From the NCBI GenBank assembly GCA_051985675.1, contig JBPYFJ010000041.1, forward strand, positions 1-64,000: a stretch of DNA of 64,000 nt, read 5' to 3'. The translations under genes were made by a program, and so were the position numbers. Source of the stretch: JAFAXD01 sp051985675. GTDB taxonomy: Bacteria; Pseudomonadota; Alphaproteobacteria; Rhizobiales; Xanthobacteraceae. Under the pieces are notes generated by a model, which was given only the letters and a program-made list of their open reading frames with translations, did not search any database and was not told where the DNA came from. This document shows positions 49,902-58,201 of the stretch, one piece after another (position 1 is the first letter of the stretch; each line of letters opens with the position of its first letter).

Positions 49902-50791
49902 CACTCGCCCGTGTTGCCGACAAGCGCAGCGCGGCCGAACAGAAAGACCCCGCCGCGCACAAGCAGGTAGGCGATCAGCACCCCGTAGACGATCGCGTCC
50001 TTGTAACCGGACGATACGTAACCGGCGGCCAGCGATTCGACGACGCCGATGCCGAGGCCGCCGAGCACCGCGATCACCGGGTTGCGCATTCCGCCCAGGA
50101 TGGCGCCGATGAATCCCTTGAGACCGTAAGAGACGCCGGCGTCCCAGGTGGCAAGCACAATCGGCGTGATCACCACGCCGGCGAGCGCCCCGGCGGCCCC
50201 CGCCAGCGAAAAAACCAACAGGGTCAGACGCTCGGCATCGATCCCCATCAACCGTGCCGCGCGCAGGTTGATGGAGCAGGCCCGCACCGCGCGCCCGACG
50301 TCGGTGAACTTGAGAAACCAGAAGGTTGCCGCGAGCAGCGCCGCGGTCGCCGCCCACACCCACAGACTCTGGATCGGCAGCACCGCGCCGAACAGCGAGA
50401 TCGTGCCCTCCCCGGTGAAACCGGGCAGGAACAGCGGGTCCTTGCCGAACAGGATCAGCGCGATCCCTCGCAGCACCACGGCGACGCCGAGCGTGATGGT
50501 GATGCGGATGAAGTGCGGCGTATCGCGCACCGGGGCGAGCGTCAGCCGCTCCTGCGCGGCCGCAACGACGGCGCCGACAACCGTCGCAATCACGATCGCC
50601 GGCACCATCGGCATGCCGCCGGCCACGAGCGCCGCGGCGACGACCCCGCCCAGCATGACGAACTCGCCCTGCGCGAAATTCACCACGCCGGACACGTTGG
50701 CGGTCAGAACGAAGCCGAGCGCCACCAGTGCATAGACGCACCCCGTCGTGAGCCCGGGCAGGAACAGCTGGAAGAAGACCGCGAGGTCCAT
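49901..50791 (-). CDS. livH: Liv-type ABC transporter permease LivH
   Basis: A 296-residue membrane permease with eight hydrophobic segments. It starts MDLAVFFQLFLPGLTTGCVYALVALGF, has the NFAQGEFVMLGG motif near residue 40 and the coupling loop ACSINLRAARLMGID (about 170-185), and ends with FLFGRAALVG, all typical of LivH. It lies 19 bp downstream of the binding-protein gene. It pairs with the permease half of the LivMG fusion to form the channel. Confidence 0.93.
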   Translation of the reverse strand: MDLAVFFQLFLPGLTTGCVYALVALGFVLTANVSGVVNFAQGEFVMLGGVVAAALVAGGMPMVPAIVIATVVGAVVAAAQERLTLAPVRDTPHFIRITITLGVAVVLRGIALILFGKDPLFLPGFTGEGTISLFGAVLPIQSLWVWAATAALLAATFWFLKFTDVGRAVRACSINLRAARLMGIDAERLTLLVFSLAGAAGALAGVVITPIVLATWDAGVSYGLKGFIGAILGGMRNPVIAVLGGLGIGVVESLAAGYVSSGYKDAIVYGVLIAYLLVRGGVFLFGRAALVGNTGE

Positions 50792-50810
50792 CGTGCCGTC
50801 CGGCGGCGCC

Positions 50811-51935
50811 CTACTGCGCCAGCACCGGCACGCCCTTCTCCAGCCGGCCCATGCCGATCGACTCGAAGTTCTGGCCGGTGTGGTCTTCCGGCGTGTAGGT
50901 AACCGGGCCGTTGAGCGCCGGCAACCCCTTGATCTTGTCGAGCGCGTCGCGAATGCCCTGGCGCGTGCCGTCCGAATTCTTAACGCCGGCTTCGGTGATC
51001 AGCCCCACGTCGAAGCCGAACGTGTTGTAGTAGACCGCGTTGCGGCCGAGCCCCTTTTCGAGTTCGGCGTAGAACTTGGCGGTATCGCCACCGACCTTGG
51101 TGCCGAAGGTGCCGAGCTGAATCGGGACGATGAGGCCGTCCGCCACGTCAGCGCCACCGATGCCCTCGAAGAACGGTTTTGCGACCACCGACTGGCCCAT
51201 GATCAGCGGCACGTTCAGACCGAGCTGCTTGATCTGCTTGAACGTCAGGATCGCGGCGCGGCCCGAAGCCCCGTCGTAGAGCACGTCCGGATTGGCAGCC
51301 CGGATGCGGGTGAGCTGCGCGTTGAAATTGGTGTCCTCGACGCCGAGTGTCTCGACCGCGACCAGATCGATGCCGTATTCGGGCGCGAATTTCTTCATAT
51401 TGGCGATTTCGCTTTGGCCGAATGCGTCGTTCGGCTCGAGCATGGCAAGGCGCTTGTAGCCCTTCTGCTTCACATATTGCGCAAGGCGCGTCATGAAATC
51501 GCGTGTCGCTGGAGCCACCTTGAACAGATACGGATCCGCCGGCGTGCCGAGCGCGTCGGCGGCGCCGCCCGATATGATTGGAACCTTGAATTCGGAGGCG
51601 AGCGTTTTCACCGCCATCGCGGAGCTCGACGGAACGAACAGATAGATCAGCCGAATATCGGGATCACCGGCGAGGCGGCGGAACGCGTTTGCCGCGTTGA
51701 CGCCGTTGGTCTCATCATCAAGCGTGGTGAGCGCGATCTTCTTGCCGGGCAGACCACGCACCTTCATCCAGGTATCGAGGCCGTCGACCGTATCGCGTGC
51801 CGGACCAGCGAACCCGCCGGTCAGCGACTCGACGACGCCGATCTTGAAGTCCTGCTGCGCACCGGCGGTCGTGGGGATGGCGCATGCGAGCGCGATCGCG
51901 CCGATTAAACCAAGCCATACTCTTGCGATGGACAC
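50811..51935 (-). CDS. Periplasmic Leu/Ile/Val-binding-like protein of aromatic-acid type
   Basis: A 374-residue type I periplasmic binding protein. A signal peptide (LGLIGAIALACAIPTTAGAQQ) is followed by FKIGVVESLTGGFAGPARDTVDGLDTWM, PIISGGAADALGTPADPYLFKV, EYGIDLVAVETLGVEDTNFNAQLTRI and SDGTRQGIRDALDKIKG. The start is GTG 51935, supported by GGGGAGGAAC on the minus strand; the ATG 63 bp further upstream has no site. The LTGGFAGPARD loop and the operon partners (aromatic monooxygenase, VOC) suggest an aromatic acid ligand rather than branched-chain amino acids; this is inference. Confidence 0.9.
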   Translation of the reverse strand: MSIARVWLGLIGAIALACAIPTTAGAQQDFKIGVVESLTGGFAGPARDTVDGLDTWMKVRGLPGKKIALTTLDDETNGVNAANAFRRLAGDPDIRLIYLFVPSSSAMAVKTLASEFKVPIISGGAADALGTPADPYLFKVAPATRDFMTRLAQYVKQKGYKRLAMLEPNDAFGQSEIANMKKFAPEYGIDLVAVETLGVEDTNFNAQLTRIRAANPDVLYDGASGRAAILTFKQIKQLGLNVPLIMGQSVVAKPFFEGIGGADVADGLIVPIQLGTFGTKVGGDTAKFYAELEKGLGRNAVYYNTFGFDVGLITEAGVKNSDGTRQGIRDALDKIKGLPALNGPVTYTPEDHTGQNFESIGMGRLEKGVPVLAQ

Positions 51936-52083
51936 TGTTGTTCCTCCCCTGGCGCGACGTTGCGCGTGGCGGTTATCTTGCTTTTGGTAGATTTTCATCG
52001 GCCACCCCGAAAAGCCCGCGCGGCGCGAGCTTCCGGGATGAAGTCCTTGATTGCGATCGCGCGGACGTGCGCAGCCGCGAGGC

Positions 52084-52653
52084 TTAAGCGGTTATTCCGT
52101 GCCGGTCATGATTGTTGGTGCGATGGTCGCCGGCGAGCCAGCGCTTGAGCTCGGAATGGCAATCCTTGCGGCGCATGGCGTTGATCTGCTCCACGTCGGG
52201 GGCGTCGATCGTGAACTCGACCTTGAGACCATCCGGGCTCGCGGTATAGATCGACTTGCAATAGCCGTGATCGGTCTCGCGGAACGGCAAGCCCGCCGAC
52301 TTCACGCGGTTCGCGATTTCATCATAGGTCGTGTGGTCGACCAGCATCGCGAAATGCTGACCCTGCTCCGGACGTACGGCCTTGAGCGCCTCGTACACAT
52401 CGTCGTCGGCATATTGGAAGAACGCCAAGGCGCCGCCGTCGGCGAGTTCGTAGAACGTGTGGCAATAGTCGATATCGCGGCCGACCGATGCGTTATAGGC
52501 GCGCTCGCACCACGTTGCGGTCAGCGGGATGCCGATCACGTCCTCCCAAAACTGGCGGTTCGCCTCGTGGTCTTTGATCACGAACGCATAGTGATGCAGC
52601 CGCTTGGGTAGTTTAGCGAGCGGCTTGGCCGCCGGCTTGGCATGGACGTTCAT
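52084..52653 (-). CDS. VOC-family (glyoxalase/extradiol-dioxygenase-like) protein
   Basis: A 189-residue vicinal-oxygen-chelate protein. Two beta-alpha-beta-beta-beta modules are seen: KRLHHYAFVIKDHEANRQFWEDVIGI (first metal histidine), the central GALAFFQYADDDVYEALKAV, GQHFAMLVDHTTYDEIANRV (second histidine) and DGLKVEFTIDAPDVEQI (glutamate ligand). The His-His-Glu set fits a mononuclear metal centre such as a ring-cleavage dioxygenase or a small glyoxalase-like isomerase. ATG 52653 has a GGAGG site upstream. It is 11 bp downstream of the monooxygenase gene, and a ring-cleavage role after hydroxylation is plausible. Confidence 0.82.
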   Translation of the reverse strand: MNVHAKPAAKPLAKLPKRLHHYAFVIKDHEANRQFWEDVIGIPLTATWCERAYNASVGRDIDYCHTFYELADGGALAFFQYADDDVYEALKAVRPEQGQHFAMLVDHTTYDEIANRVKSAGLPFRETDHGYCKSIYTASPDGLKVEFTIDAPDVEQINAMRRKDCHSELKRWLAGDHRTNNHDRHGITA

Positions 52654-52664
52654 CGGCTCCTCCA

Positions 52665-54350
52665 TCAATCGGTATTTGCGGGCATTTTAGGCCGATTTCG
52701 ATTTTGCTCCAACCAACTTGCGGACGAATGCGGAGCTCGCATGCCGGCGCCGCGCACCTGATCGATCAGCCCATCAGGGTCGGTGGGCAGCTGATCGGAA
52801 CGCCAGGCGACGTGCCCGTCCGGGCGAACCAGGACGAGCTTGCGCTCGTAGAGACGCGCGACCTCAGGGTCGCGGATCGCCACGATCTCGAGCGGCAGGC
52901 GGCAACGGGCGGCCGCGGATGCGAGGCCGTCCGCTTCCGGAGCATCGGATCCCAACCGCAGCAGCGTGAACGTGCGTCCGAACAGATCGAGGGTCGAACG
53001 GCCGTCGCCGAGCCAGGCATGGGGCGCGCGGCATCCCGGATGGCTGGTCTGAGTGTAGATGCGCGTATCTTCCGGATCCGGCGGCGGCGGACCGTCCGCG
53101 ACGATGATCGGTGAGCCCGCATAGCAGTAGCCGAGGTGGGTGTGCAGCGGGTTATCCCAGGCGAGCGCGTTGCTTGACGCCAGCCTGCGCCCGAGCTCGG
53201 CACGCACACGTTCGCCCTCGGGCGTCTCATCGGTGACATGCGGCACCGGCTTGCGTGAGCCATAGCGCTCGAAGTTGCGCATCGCCTCGTCACATTGGCG
53301 GATACCGACCGGCCGCCGCTCGAGCTCGTAGCTCTCAAGCAGGTGCGGCCCGCCCCAGCCGTGGTGAACGGCGGCGAGCTTCCAGCCCAGATCGACCGCG
53401 TCGCCGATGCCGGTGTTCATTCCAAGCCCGCCGTTCGGTGGCATCACGTGGGCCGCGTCCCCGGCCAGAAAGACACGGCCTCGACCATAGCGGTCGGCCA
53501 CCATGCGGCGACGCACCCAGTGCCCAACCTTGAGAATTTTGAACGCGACGTCACCGCCGATCGCGCGGCGGACCTCCTGGGCGGCATCGACCGCCTCGGG
53601 ATCCATGTCGGCCTCGCCATGAATCATCAACCGCCAGCGCTCGGTACCGTCGGCGGGCGTCAGGCTGGCCCACGCCCCCTCATCGCCGATGATCACGTAG
53701 CGTCCGGCCTTGCCTTTGTCGTGCGCCTCCCACAGCGCCGGCGCGCTGAACATCACATTGACCGAGCGATTGATGATCGAAATGCCGTGGACCTCGATGC
53801 CGAGTTCGCGTCGCACCGTGCTGGCAAAGCCGTCGCAGCCGACCAGGTAACGGGCCTCCACACGCTCGCGCGCGCCGGTCACCTCGTCGATCAAATCCGC
53901 AACAACCCCATCGCCGGTCTCGTGAAGGCCCGCGAGCCGGCAGCGGTAGCGCAACGTGACGTCCGGATAGGCGCGCGCGGCCTGCGCCAGGATCGGATCG
54001 AAGACGAACTGCGGGCAATGGGCGAAGCGTTCCGGGCTCGAGGGAAACGACGCGACGTCGCGCATCGGCGGCATCGCGATGCGGCCGAGCTCGTGGCCGT
54101 TTAGGCCGGTGACGAACACGTTGTCGAACGGAAAATCTTCCGGGAAGCCCCAGTGCTTGACGCGCTCCGCGATGCCCCAGCGGCGGCAGAACTCCACCGT
54201 GCGGATGCCGGTTGCAAACATCTTGGCGTCGACGACCTCGCCGTCGCCCTGCTCGACCAGAAGGCAGGGGACCCCGCGCCAGCCGAGATCGAGCGCAAGC
54301 GCCAGGCCAACCGGCCCGCCGCCGACGATGAGAACCGGCACCTCCGACAT
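52665..54350 (-). CDS. FAD-dependent aromatic hydroxylase (PheA/TfdB family)
   Basis: A 561-residue class A flavoprotein monooxygenase. The dinucleotide motif is VLIVGGGPVGLALALDLGWRGV (residues 6-27). Later motifs are YLVGCDGFASTVRRELGI (the DG motif) and RVFLAGDAAHVMPPNGGLGMNTGIGDA (GD motif, FAD ribose), then a C-terminal thioredoxin-like domain from about residue 400 (WLGDGRSTLDLFGRTFTLL). It hydroxylates a phenolic ring using NAD(P)H and oxygen. With the VOC protein and the Liv importer it forms one transcription unit ending at the terminator at 47297. Confidence 0.92.
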   Translation of the reverse strand: MSEVPVLIVGGGPVGLALALDLGWRGVPCLLVEQGDGEVVDAKMFATGIRTVEFCRRWGIAERVKHWGFPEDFPFDNVFVTGLNGHELGRIAMPPMRDVASFPSSPERFAHCPQFVFDPILAQAARAYPDVTLRYRCRLAGLHETGDGVVADLIDEVTGARERVEARYLVGCDGFASTVRRELGIEVHGISIINRSVNVMFSAPALWEAHDKGKAGRYVIIGDEGAWASLTPADGTERWRLMIHGEADMDPEAVDAAQEVRRAIGGDVAFKILKVGHWVRRRMVADRYGRGRVFLAGDAAHVMPPNGGLGMNTGIGDAVDLGWKLAAVHHGWGGPHLLESYELERRPVGIRQCDEAMRNFERYGSRKPVPHVTDETPEGERVRAELGRRLASSNALAWDNPLHTHLGYCYAGSPIIVADGPPPPDPEDTRIYTQTSHPGCRAPHAWLGDGRSTLDLFGRTFTLLRLGSDAPEADGLASAAARCRLPLEIVAIRDPEVARLYERKLVLVRPDGHVAWRSDQLPTDPDGLIDQVRGAGMRAPHSSASWLEQNRNRPKMPANTD

Positions 54351-54363
54351 AATCGCACCTTGG

Positions 54364-54396
54364 CGCCCTCCAGTCGCCCGATCCGGGTGGAGGGCG
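54364..54396. promoter_or_regulatory. Hairpin between PPOX and monooxygenase genes
   Basis: CGCCCTCCA (54364-54372) pairs with TGGAGGGCG (54388-54396), 9-bp perfect stem, 15-base loop. It lies in the 61-bp gap between the two minus-strand genes. No T-tract follows on the minus strand, so it may be an mRNA leader or 3'-end structure rather than a terminator. Confidence 0.45.
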
Positions 54397-54411
54397 TAGC
54401 GAAAAAGCCTG

Positions 54412-54849
54412 CTACTTCAGGTTCAGCGGCGACCCGTCGAGGTCTTCGGCGCGCTCGACGCTGATCGTCACCGCAAAGCCTTTCTTGTCCGGGTCACGAT
54501 CCTTCTCGGGTTGGATCAGCTTTTCCCACACTTCCTCATAGACGGGACCGGACTTGTGAACCTTCGCGGTGCCGTAGAAGCGCGCGATGCCGCCCTTGGG
54601 CAGCATGCCGGACTCGCGCAGCTTGGGATTGCGGAAGTACACGGTGAGTTTGGTGCCGTCCTGGAGCGCCGCGTTGGTGGTTCCCTTGCCGCGCTCCCAC
54701 AACGCCAAATGCGTATCGTCAAGCACCATGGTGCTGCCGCGAGGGGTGACCTGCGCGAAGCCGCTCGGCAGCACGCTTGCGACCAGGCAGGGATTTGCCG
54801 GGAACGCGGAATTGATGTGTTCATGCAGTGGCTTTGGAATGCTGACCAA
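54412..54849 (-). CDS. Pyridoxamine 5'-phosphate oxidase-like (PPOX-class) flavin protein
   Basis: A 145-residue split-barrel flavin-binding protein. It has FPANPCLVASVLPSGFAQVTPRGS (N-terminal strand pair), TNAALQDGTKLTVYFRNPKL and the GIARFYGTAKVHKSGPVYEEVWEK region, matching small PPOX proteins that bind FMN or F420. The start is TTG 54849, preceded by AAGGAG about 8 bases upstream, which explains why the upstream ATG-led frame looks less natural. The reaction is unknown. It is transcribed toward the monooxygenase operon. Confidence 0.8.
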   Translation of the reverse strand: MVSIPKPLHEHINSAFPANPCLVASVLPSGFAQVTPRGSTMVLDDTHLALWERGKGTTNAALQDGTKLTVYFRNPKLRESGMLPKGGIARFYGTAKVHKSGPVYEEVWEKLIQPEKDRDPDKKGFAVTISVERAEDLDGSPLNLK

Positions 54850-54986
54850 GAGACGCTCCTTCTTCAGGCAGGCTGGATTGATAGGGTGATCAGCCGCGCC
54901 GTCCAATAGCCCGGCGATCATAGAACTTATGGCGATCGGGCATGGACCGCCGGCGCACCGCGCGAAACAGAGCCGCGGGTCGGACT

Positions 54987-55994
54987 CTACTTGGCGCGCT
55001 TGGCTCCTTCGTTCACATAACTCAGATCGAAGTAGGGTTTCACGTCCATCTTCGCTTTCAGGAATCCCAGATCCTGCTGGACGTCGATGCTGCGCTGGAA
55101 GGCGTCGATGTCGGGAAGCATGTCTGGATCACGATAGAGGTCTTTGTTGGTGTACATCCACCCGGAAAACGCCGATGCCGGCAACTTGCTCACCCGTTCC
55201 GCGATCTGCATCAACTCGTCACGATTTTTCGGATCCATCAGGTAATGGAGCGAAAGTACCGAGTCTTCCATGAAATCGGCCATGGCCGCCTTGTTTTGCT
55301 GCAAGAAGCCGTCGCGCGCAGCCCAGACGATGAACTCCGACCGTCCGATCGCGTCCTTCACCGTGAACAACGTTCTGCCGATCGCCAGCAGTTCGGGATT
55401 AATCGAAAACGGAAGCACCGCTGAGATCAGATCGGCCTTCCTTTCTGCGAGCATGGCCCGCATGTTCGGGAAGCCCACTTCGACGACGTTGTAGTCGCGC
55501 TTGTCCTGCAGGCCGTGCTTCTTGAGCATGGCGCGCATCGCGATATCGACCGCGGCCCCGGCGCCGACTGTGGCGGCAACCTTGCCCTTGAGGTCCTCGA
55601 CCTTGTTGATAGGCGAATCCTTGAGGACCACGAACGGCGAGGTGTAGTACCCGTCCACACCTTCCTGGGCCTCGTCCGCTATGACGCGCAAATCCTGCAG
55701 GTTGGCGTTCTGGACCGCAAGCGCGAATGAGGAATAGGCGAGCAGCGCGATGTCGATCTCGTTCGTCGCCAACGCGGTGATCATTGGCGGCGTACCCTGG
55801 AAACGGACTAAATCGATGTCGTAGCTCTTGCCCTTGTGGCGAAGGATCGAAGGTTTTTCGTACAGAATTGTCGGCGAGTTTGCGACCGGCACGACCCAGG
55901 CGATCCGAATCTTGACCGGCTGCTGGGCATGCGCCACGGGAGCTCCAAACCACACGCCCGTCACAGCTGCCAGCACCAATGCTGCAAACCGCAT
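54987..55994 (-). CDS. NitT/TauT-type ABC transporter substrate-binding protein
   Basis: A 335-residue binding protein. A signal peptide (LAAVTGVWFGAPVAHAQ) precedes the SsuA/ThiY-like fold: VKIRIAWVVPVANSPTILYEKPSIL, LATNEIDIALLAYSSFALAVQNA, KGKVAATVGAGAAVDIAMRAMLKKHG and AERKADLISAVLPFSINPEL. An AGGAG site lies just before ATG 55994. Its partner permease and ATPase genes are at 56613-58995 on the same strand but separated by the oppositely oriented Trp-rich gene. The substrate is unknown; sulfonates, nitrate or aromatic sulfonates are typical. Confidence 0.9.
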   Translation of the reverse strand: MRFAALVLAAVTGVWFGAPVAHAQQPVKIRIAWVVPVANSPTILYEKPSILRHKGKSYDIDLVRFQGTPPMITALATNEIDIALLAYSSFALAVQNANLQDLRVIADEAQEGVDGYYTSPFVVLKDSPINKVEDLKGKVAATVGAGAAVDIAMRAMLKKHGLQDKRDYNVVEVGFPNMRAMLAERKADLISAVLPFSINPELLAIGRTLFTVKDAIGRSEFIVWAARDGFLQQNKAAMADFMEDSVLSLHYLMDPKNRDELMQIAERVSKLPASAFSGWMYTNKDLYRDPDMLPDIDAFQRSIDVQQDLGFLKAKMDVKPYFDLSYVNEGAKRAK

Positions 55995-56247
55995 TCTGCT
56001 CCTCCCCTGGGGTTGTAGGACGCTGAATCTGCGCGTTTTGTCTCCGCGCTTGCGTCGGCGCGATTTCAGGGACCTGCCGGCACGTTGTCAAGCGCGCCAT
56101 CACGGGCTATCGGCTGCTGCGCTGCAATAGGAGCGTCGACTGAATCTAAACAATAGCTAAACACAGCTTTCATATTCCTGACACGGTGATTGTGGGAACT
56201 GTTTTGGGGGGTTTAGACTCAAAAGTCGCGGAAAGGAGAAAGGTCCA

Positions 56248-56493
56248 ATGCGCAAACTCAAGATCGCCCTTGTCGCTGCAACCGTCCTTGGCGGTGCAGG
56301 CCTCGTGGCACCCGCCGCATCCGCCATGCCGATGAGCGGCTTGGCCACCGCAACCGATCAGCCTGCAGGCGATGTGCAAAACGTCGCCTGGGTGTGCGGC
56401 CCCTATCGCTGCTGGTGGCGCCCAAACTATTGGGGTTGGGGCCCTCGCCGCTGGTGGGGCCCGCGCTGGGGCTGGGGCTGGCGCCGCTGGTAG
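56248..56493 (+). CDS. Trp/Arg-rich secreted peptide (81 aa)
   Basis: A signal peptide (LKIALVAATVLGGAGLVAPAASA, residues 4-26) precedes a 53-residue mature peptide whose last 30 residues contain thirteen tryptophans and eight arginines (CRCWWRP-like and WGWGPRRWWGPRWGWGWRRW patterns). A GGAAAGGAG site lies upstream of ATG 56248. Such cationic Trp-rich tails bind membranes, anionic polymers or metals. One Cys pair (CGPYRC) could form a disulfide. The gene lies between SBP and permease genes of a NitT-type system, on the opposite strand. It recurs as 'GPYRCW'-type small proteins in rhizobia (from memory); function unknown. Confidence 0.75.
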   Translation: MRKLKIALVAATVLGGAGLVAPAASAMPMSGLATATDQPAGDVQNVAWVCGPYRCWWRPNYWGWGPRRWWGPRWGWGWRRW

Positions 56494-56525
56494 CCCACCC
56501 ACGCCGTGGAGATTGGCGGGTGGGC
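56493..56525 (+). terminator. Hairpin at the end of the Trp-rich gene
   Basis: GCCCACCC (56493-56500) pairs with GGGTGGGC (56518-56525), 8-bp perfect, 17-base loop, beginning at the stop codon. There is no T-tract afterwards, so it may be a 3'-end stabiliser or a Rho-dependent stop. Confidence 0.45.
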
Positions 56526-56612
56526 AAGATCAGCCCGCCCGCGTCGTTTGGCTAACGCGGCAAGACCCAAAAAGAAGGCTCGCTTTCGTACCGAAGCGGC
56601 CCGTCCGCCGCG

Positions 56613-57458
56613 CTACACCGTGGCCGGTTCAAGTGCTTCCGGATGCCAGACGAGGAGCCGGGCCCGCAGCACGGCCATCAGCTTGACCAGCACATAGCCC
56701 ACCACCGCGATCTCAATGATGCCCGCGAACACGCCGAGCGAGTCGGCAAAGCGCGAGGCAGTCTGCATGCTCGCACCGATGCCGTAGCCGCCCATGGCCA
56801 TTTCGGTGAGCACGCCGACGATCAACGCGATCGGAAGTGCCACCTGCAACCCCGTGAAAATCTGCGGCAACGCTGCCGGCAGCATGACCTCCCAGGTGAG
56901 CGCACGCTCGCTCGTGCCGAGATTACGCGCCGACCAGATCAGCTCCTTCTCGACGCCATAGACCCCGACGACGGTCGCGGTCACGACCGGGAAGATCGAG
57001 TTGAATACGATCATGGTGATCTTGGAGACGTCAAAAAATCCGAGCCACAACACGATGATCGGGAGGAACGCAATTTTCGGAATCGGGAAACCGACCGAGA
57101 TGATCGGGTCGAAGAACCAATAGAACGATCGCATGCGCGCCATCGCGAGCCCGAGCGCGATCCCGGCGACGGCTGAGATGAAAAAGCCGGCGAGCGCGCG
57201 CCAGAGCGTAAGCCCCATGGCCACCGGCAGTTCGCCGGACGCCGTGTCGGTTGCAATCCGTTCGAGCACTGAGCTGAATTGAGGCAGCATGAACGGGGTG
57301 ACCGCTCCGCTGCGCGCAAATACTTCCCACGCGATCAGCAGTACGATCACAGGCGACCAGCCCACGAGACCGCGCGCACAGCTACGCAAACCGGTCCAAA
57401 CGCGCGCCAGTTTCAGCCGATCCGGGCTGCGCGCAAGCGTGTCGTCTATTCGCGCCAT
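56613..57458 (-). CDS. NitT/TauT-type ABC transporter permease
   Basis: A 281-residue inner-membrane permease (SsuC/TauC fold) with six transmembrane helices. The EAA coupling loop is near residues 175-200 (SARNLGTSERALTWEVMLPAALPQIFTGLQ), and the PIPKIAFLPIIVLWLG helix is present. The start overlaps the upstream permease gene by 13 bp, indicating coupled translation. Two different permease genes plus one ATPase form a heterodimeric channel. Confidence 0.93.
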   Translation of the reverse strand: MARIDDTLARSPDRLKLARVWTGLRSCARGLVGWSPVIVLLIAWEVFARSGAVTPFMLPQFSSVLERIATDTASGELPVAMGLTLWRALAGFFISAVAGIALGLAMARMRSFYWFFDPIISVGFPIPKIAFLPIIVLWLGFFDVSKITMIVFNSIFPVVTATVVGVYGVEKELIWSARNLGTSERALTWEVMLPAALPQIFTGLQVALPIALIVGVLTEMAMGGYGIGASMQTASRFADSLGVFAGIIEIAVVGYVLVKLMAVLRARLLVWHPEALEPATV

Positions 57459-58201
57459 CGCAGCGCCCTTTGCATCGCGGTCTGGTAGCCGCGGTCGGCG
57501 ATGAACCCAAGCAATGCGACAAACAACACAACCGCGAACATGCCGTCGTAGTTGCCGCCGTCACCGAGGAAGCCGATCAAATAGCCGAGGCCCTTGCGCG
57601 CAACGATCAACTCGGATGCAACCAGCAGCACCCACGACAACGCGAGCGCGGTGCGCACACCATTGAGCAGTTCCGGCATCGCGCTCGGCACCACCACGTC
57701 CCACAGCGTCCGCAGCCGGCTGGCTCCGAGGCTGCGCGCAGACCAGACCAGCGTCTGTTCGCTGCCGCGGGCGCCATTGAATGCACCGATTGTGACCGGC
57801 AACATGCAACCGAGGAAGATCAACAGGATCTTGGACGCGTCGCCAAACCCAAGCCACAACGCGGTCACCGGAATCAGCGCGGATTTCGGCAGCGGATAGA
57901 AGATCTCGACGATCGGGCTGACGACCGTGCGCACCGGCCGCCACCACGCCATCGCGATGCCAAGCACGGCGCCGATCACGATCGCCAGCAGCAGCCCCAA
58001 GCCGCCGCGGTAGAGCGAAGCCCCGGCGTTGCTCCAGAAATCGTCACTCTCGAGCAGCCTTACACCGGCCTCGAACACGGAGGTCAACGGCGGCAGCACC
58101 GCAGTCGAAACCCAGCCGAGCGAACTTACCGCCTGCCAGAGCGCGAGCAGAATGACAATCGGCAGATAGCGAAACGACGCACTGGCAATTGCGCCCGTCA
58201 T
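57446..58201 (-). CDS. NitT/TauT-type ABC transporter permease
   Basis: A 251-residue permease. Motifs are the same as in its neighbour: WWRPVRTVVSPIVEIFYPLPKSALIPVTALWLG and the coupling loop SARSLGASRLRTLWDVVVPSAMPELLNGVRTAL. It overlaps the ATPase gene by 4 bp at the 5' end and the second permease gene by 13 bp at the 3' end. Two permeases of only moderate similarity suggest a heterodimer. Confidence 0.93.
   Translation of the reverse strand: MTGAIASASFRYLPIVILLALWQAVSSLGWVSTAVLPPLTSVFEAGVRLLESDDFWSNAGASLYRGGLGLLLAIVIGAVLGIAMAWWRPVRTVVSPIVEIFYPLPKSALIPVTALWLGFGDASKILLIFLGCMLPVTIGAFNGARGSEQTLVWSARSLGASRLRTLWDVVVPSAMPELLNGVRTALALSWVLLVASELIVARKGLGYLIGFLGDGGNYDGMFAVVLFVALLGFIADRGYQTAMQRALRWRE

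Noticed and set aside
56155..56247. GGAAC-type ECF (EcfG) promoter before the Trp-rich gene
   Set aside because: GGAAC occurs at 56197-56201, but no CGTT-like -10 element follows at the required 16-17 bp spacing.
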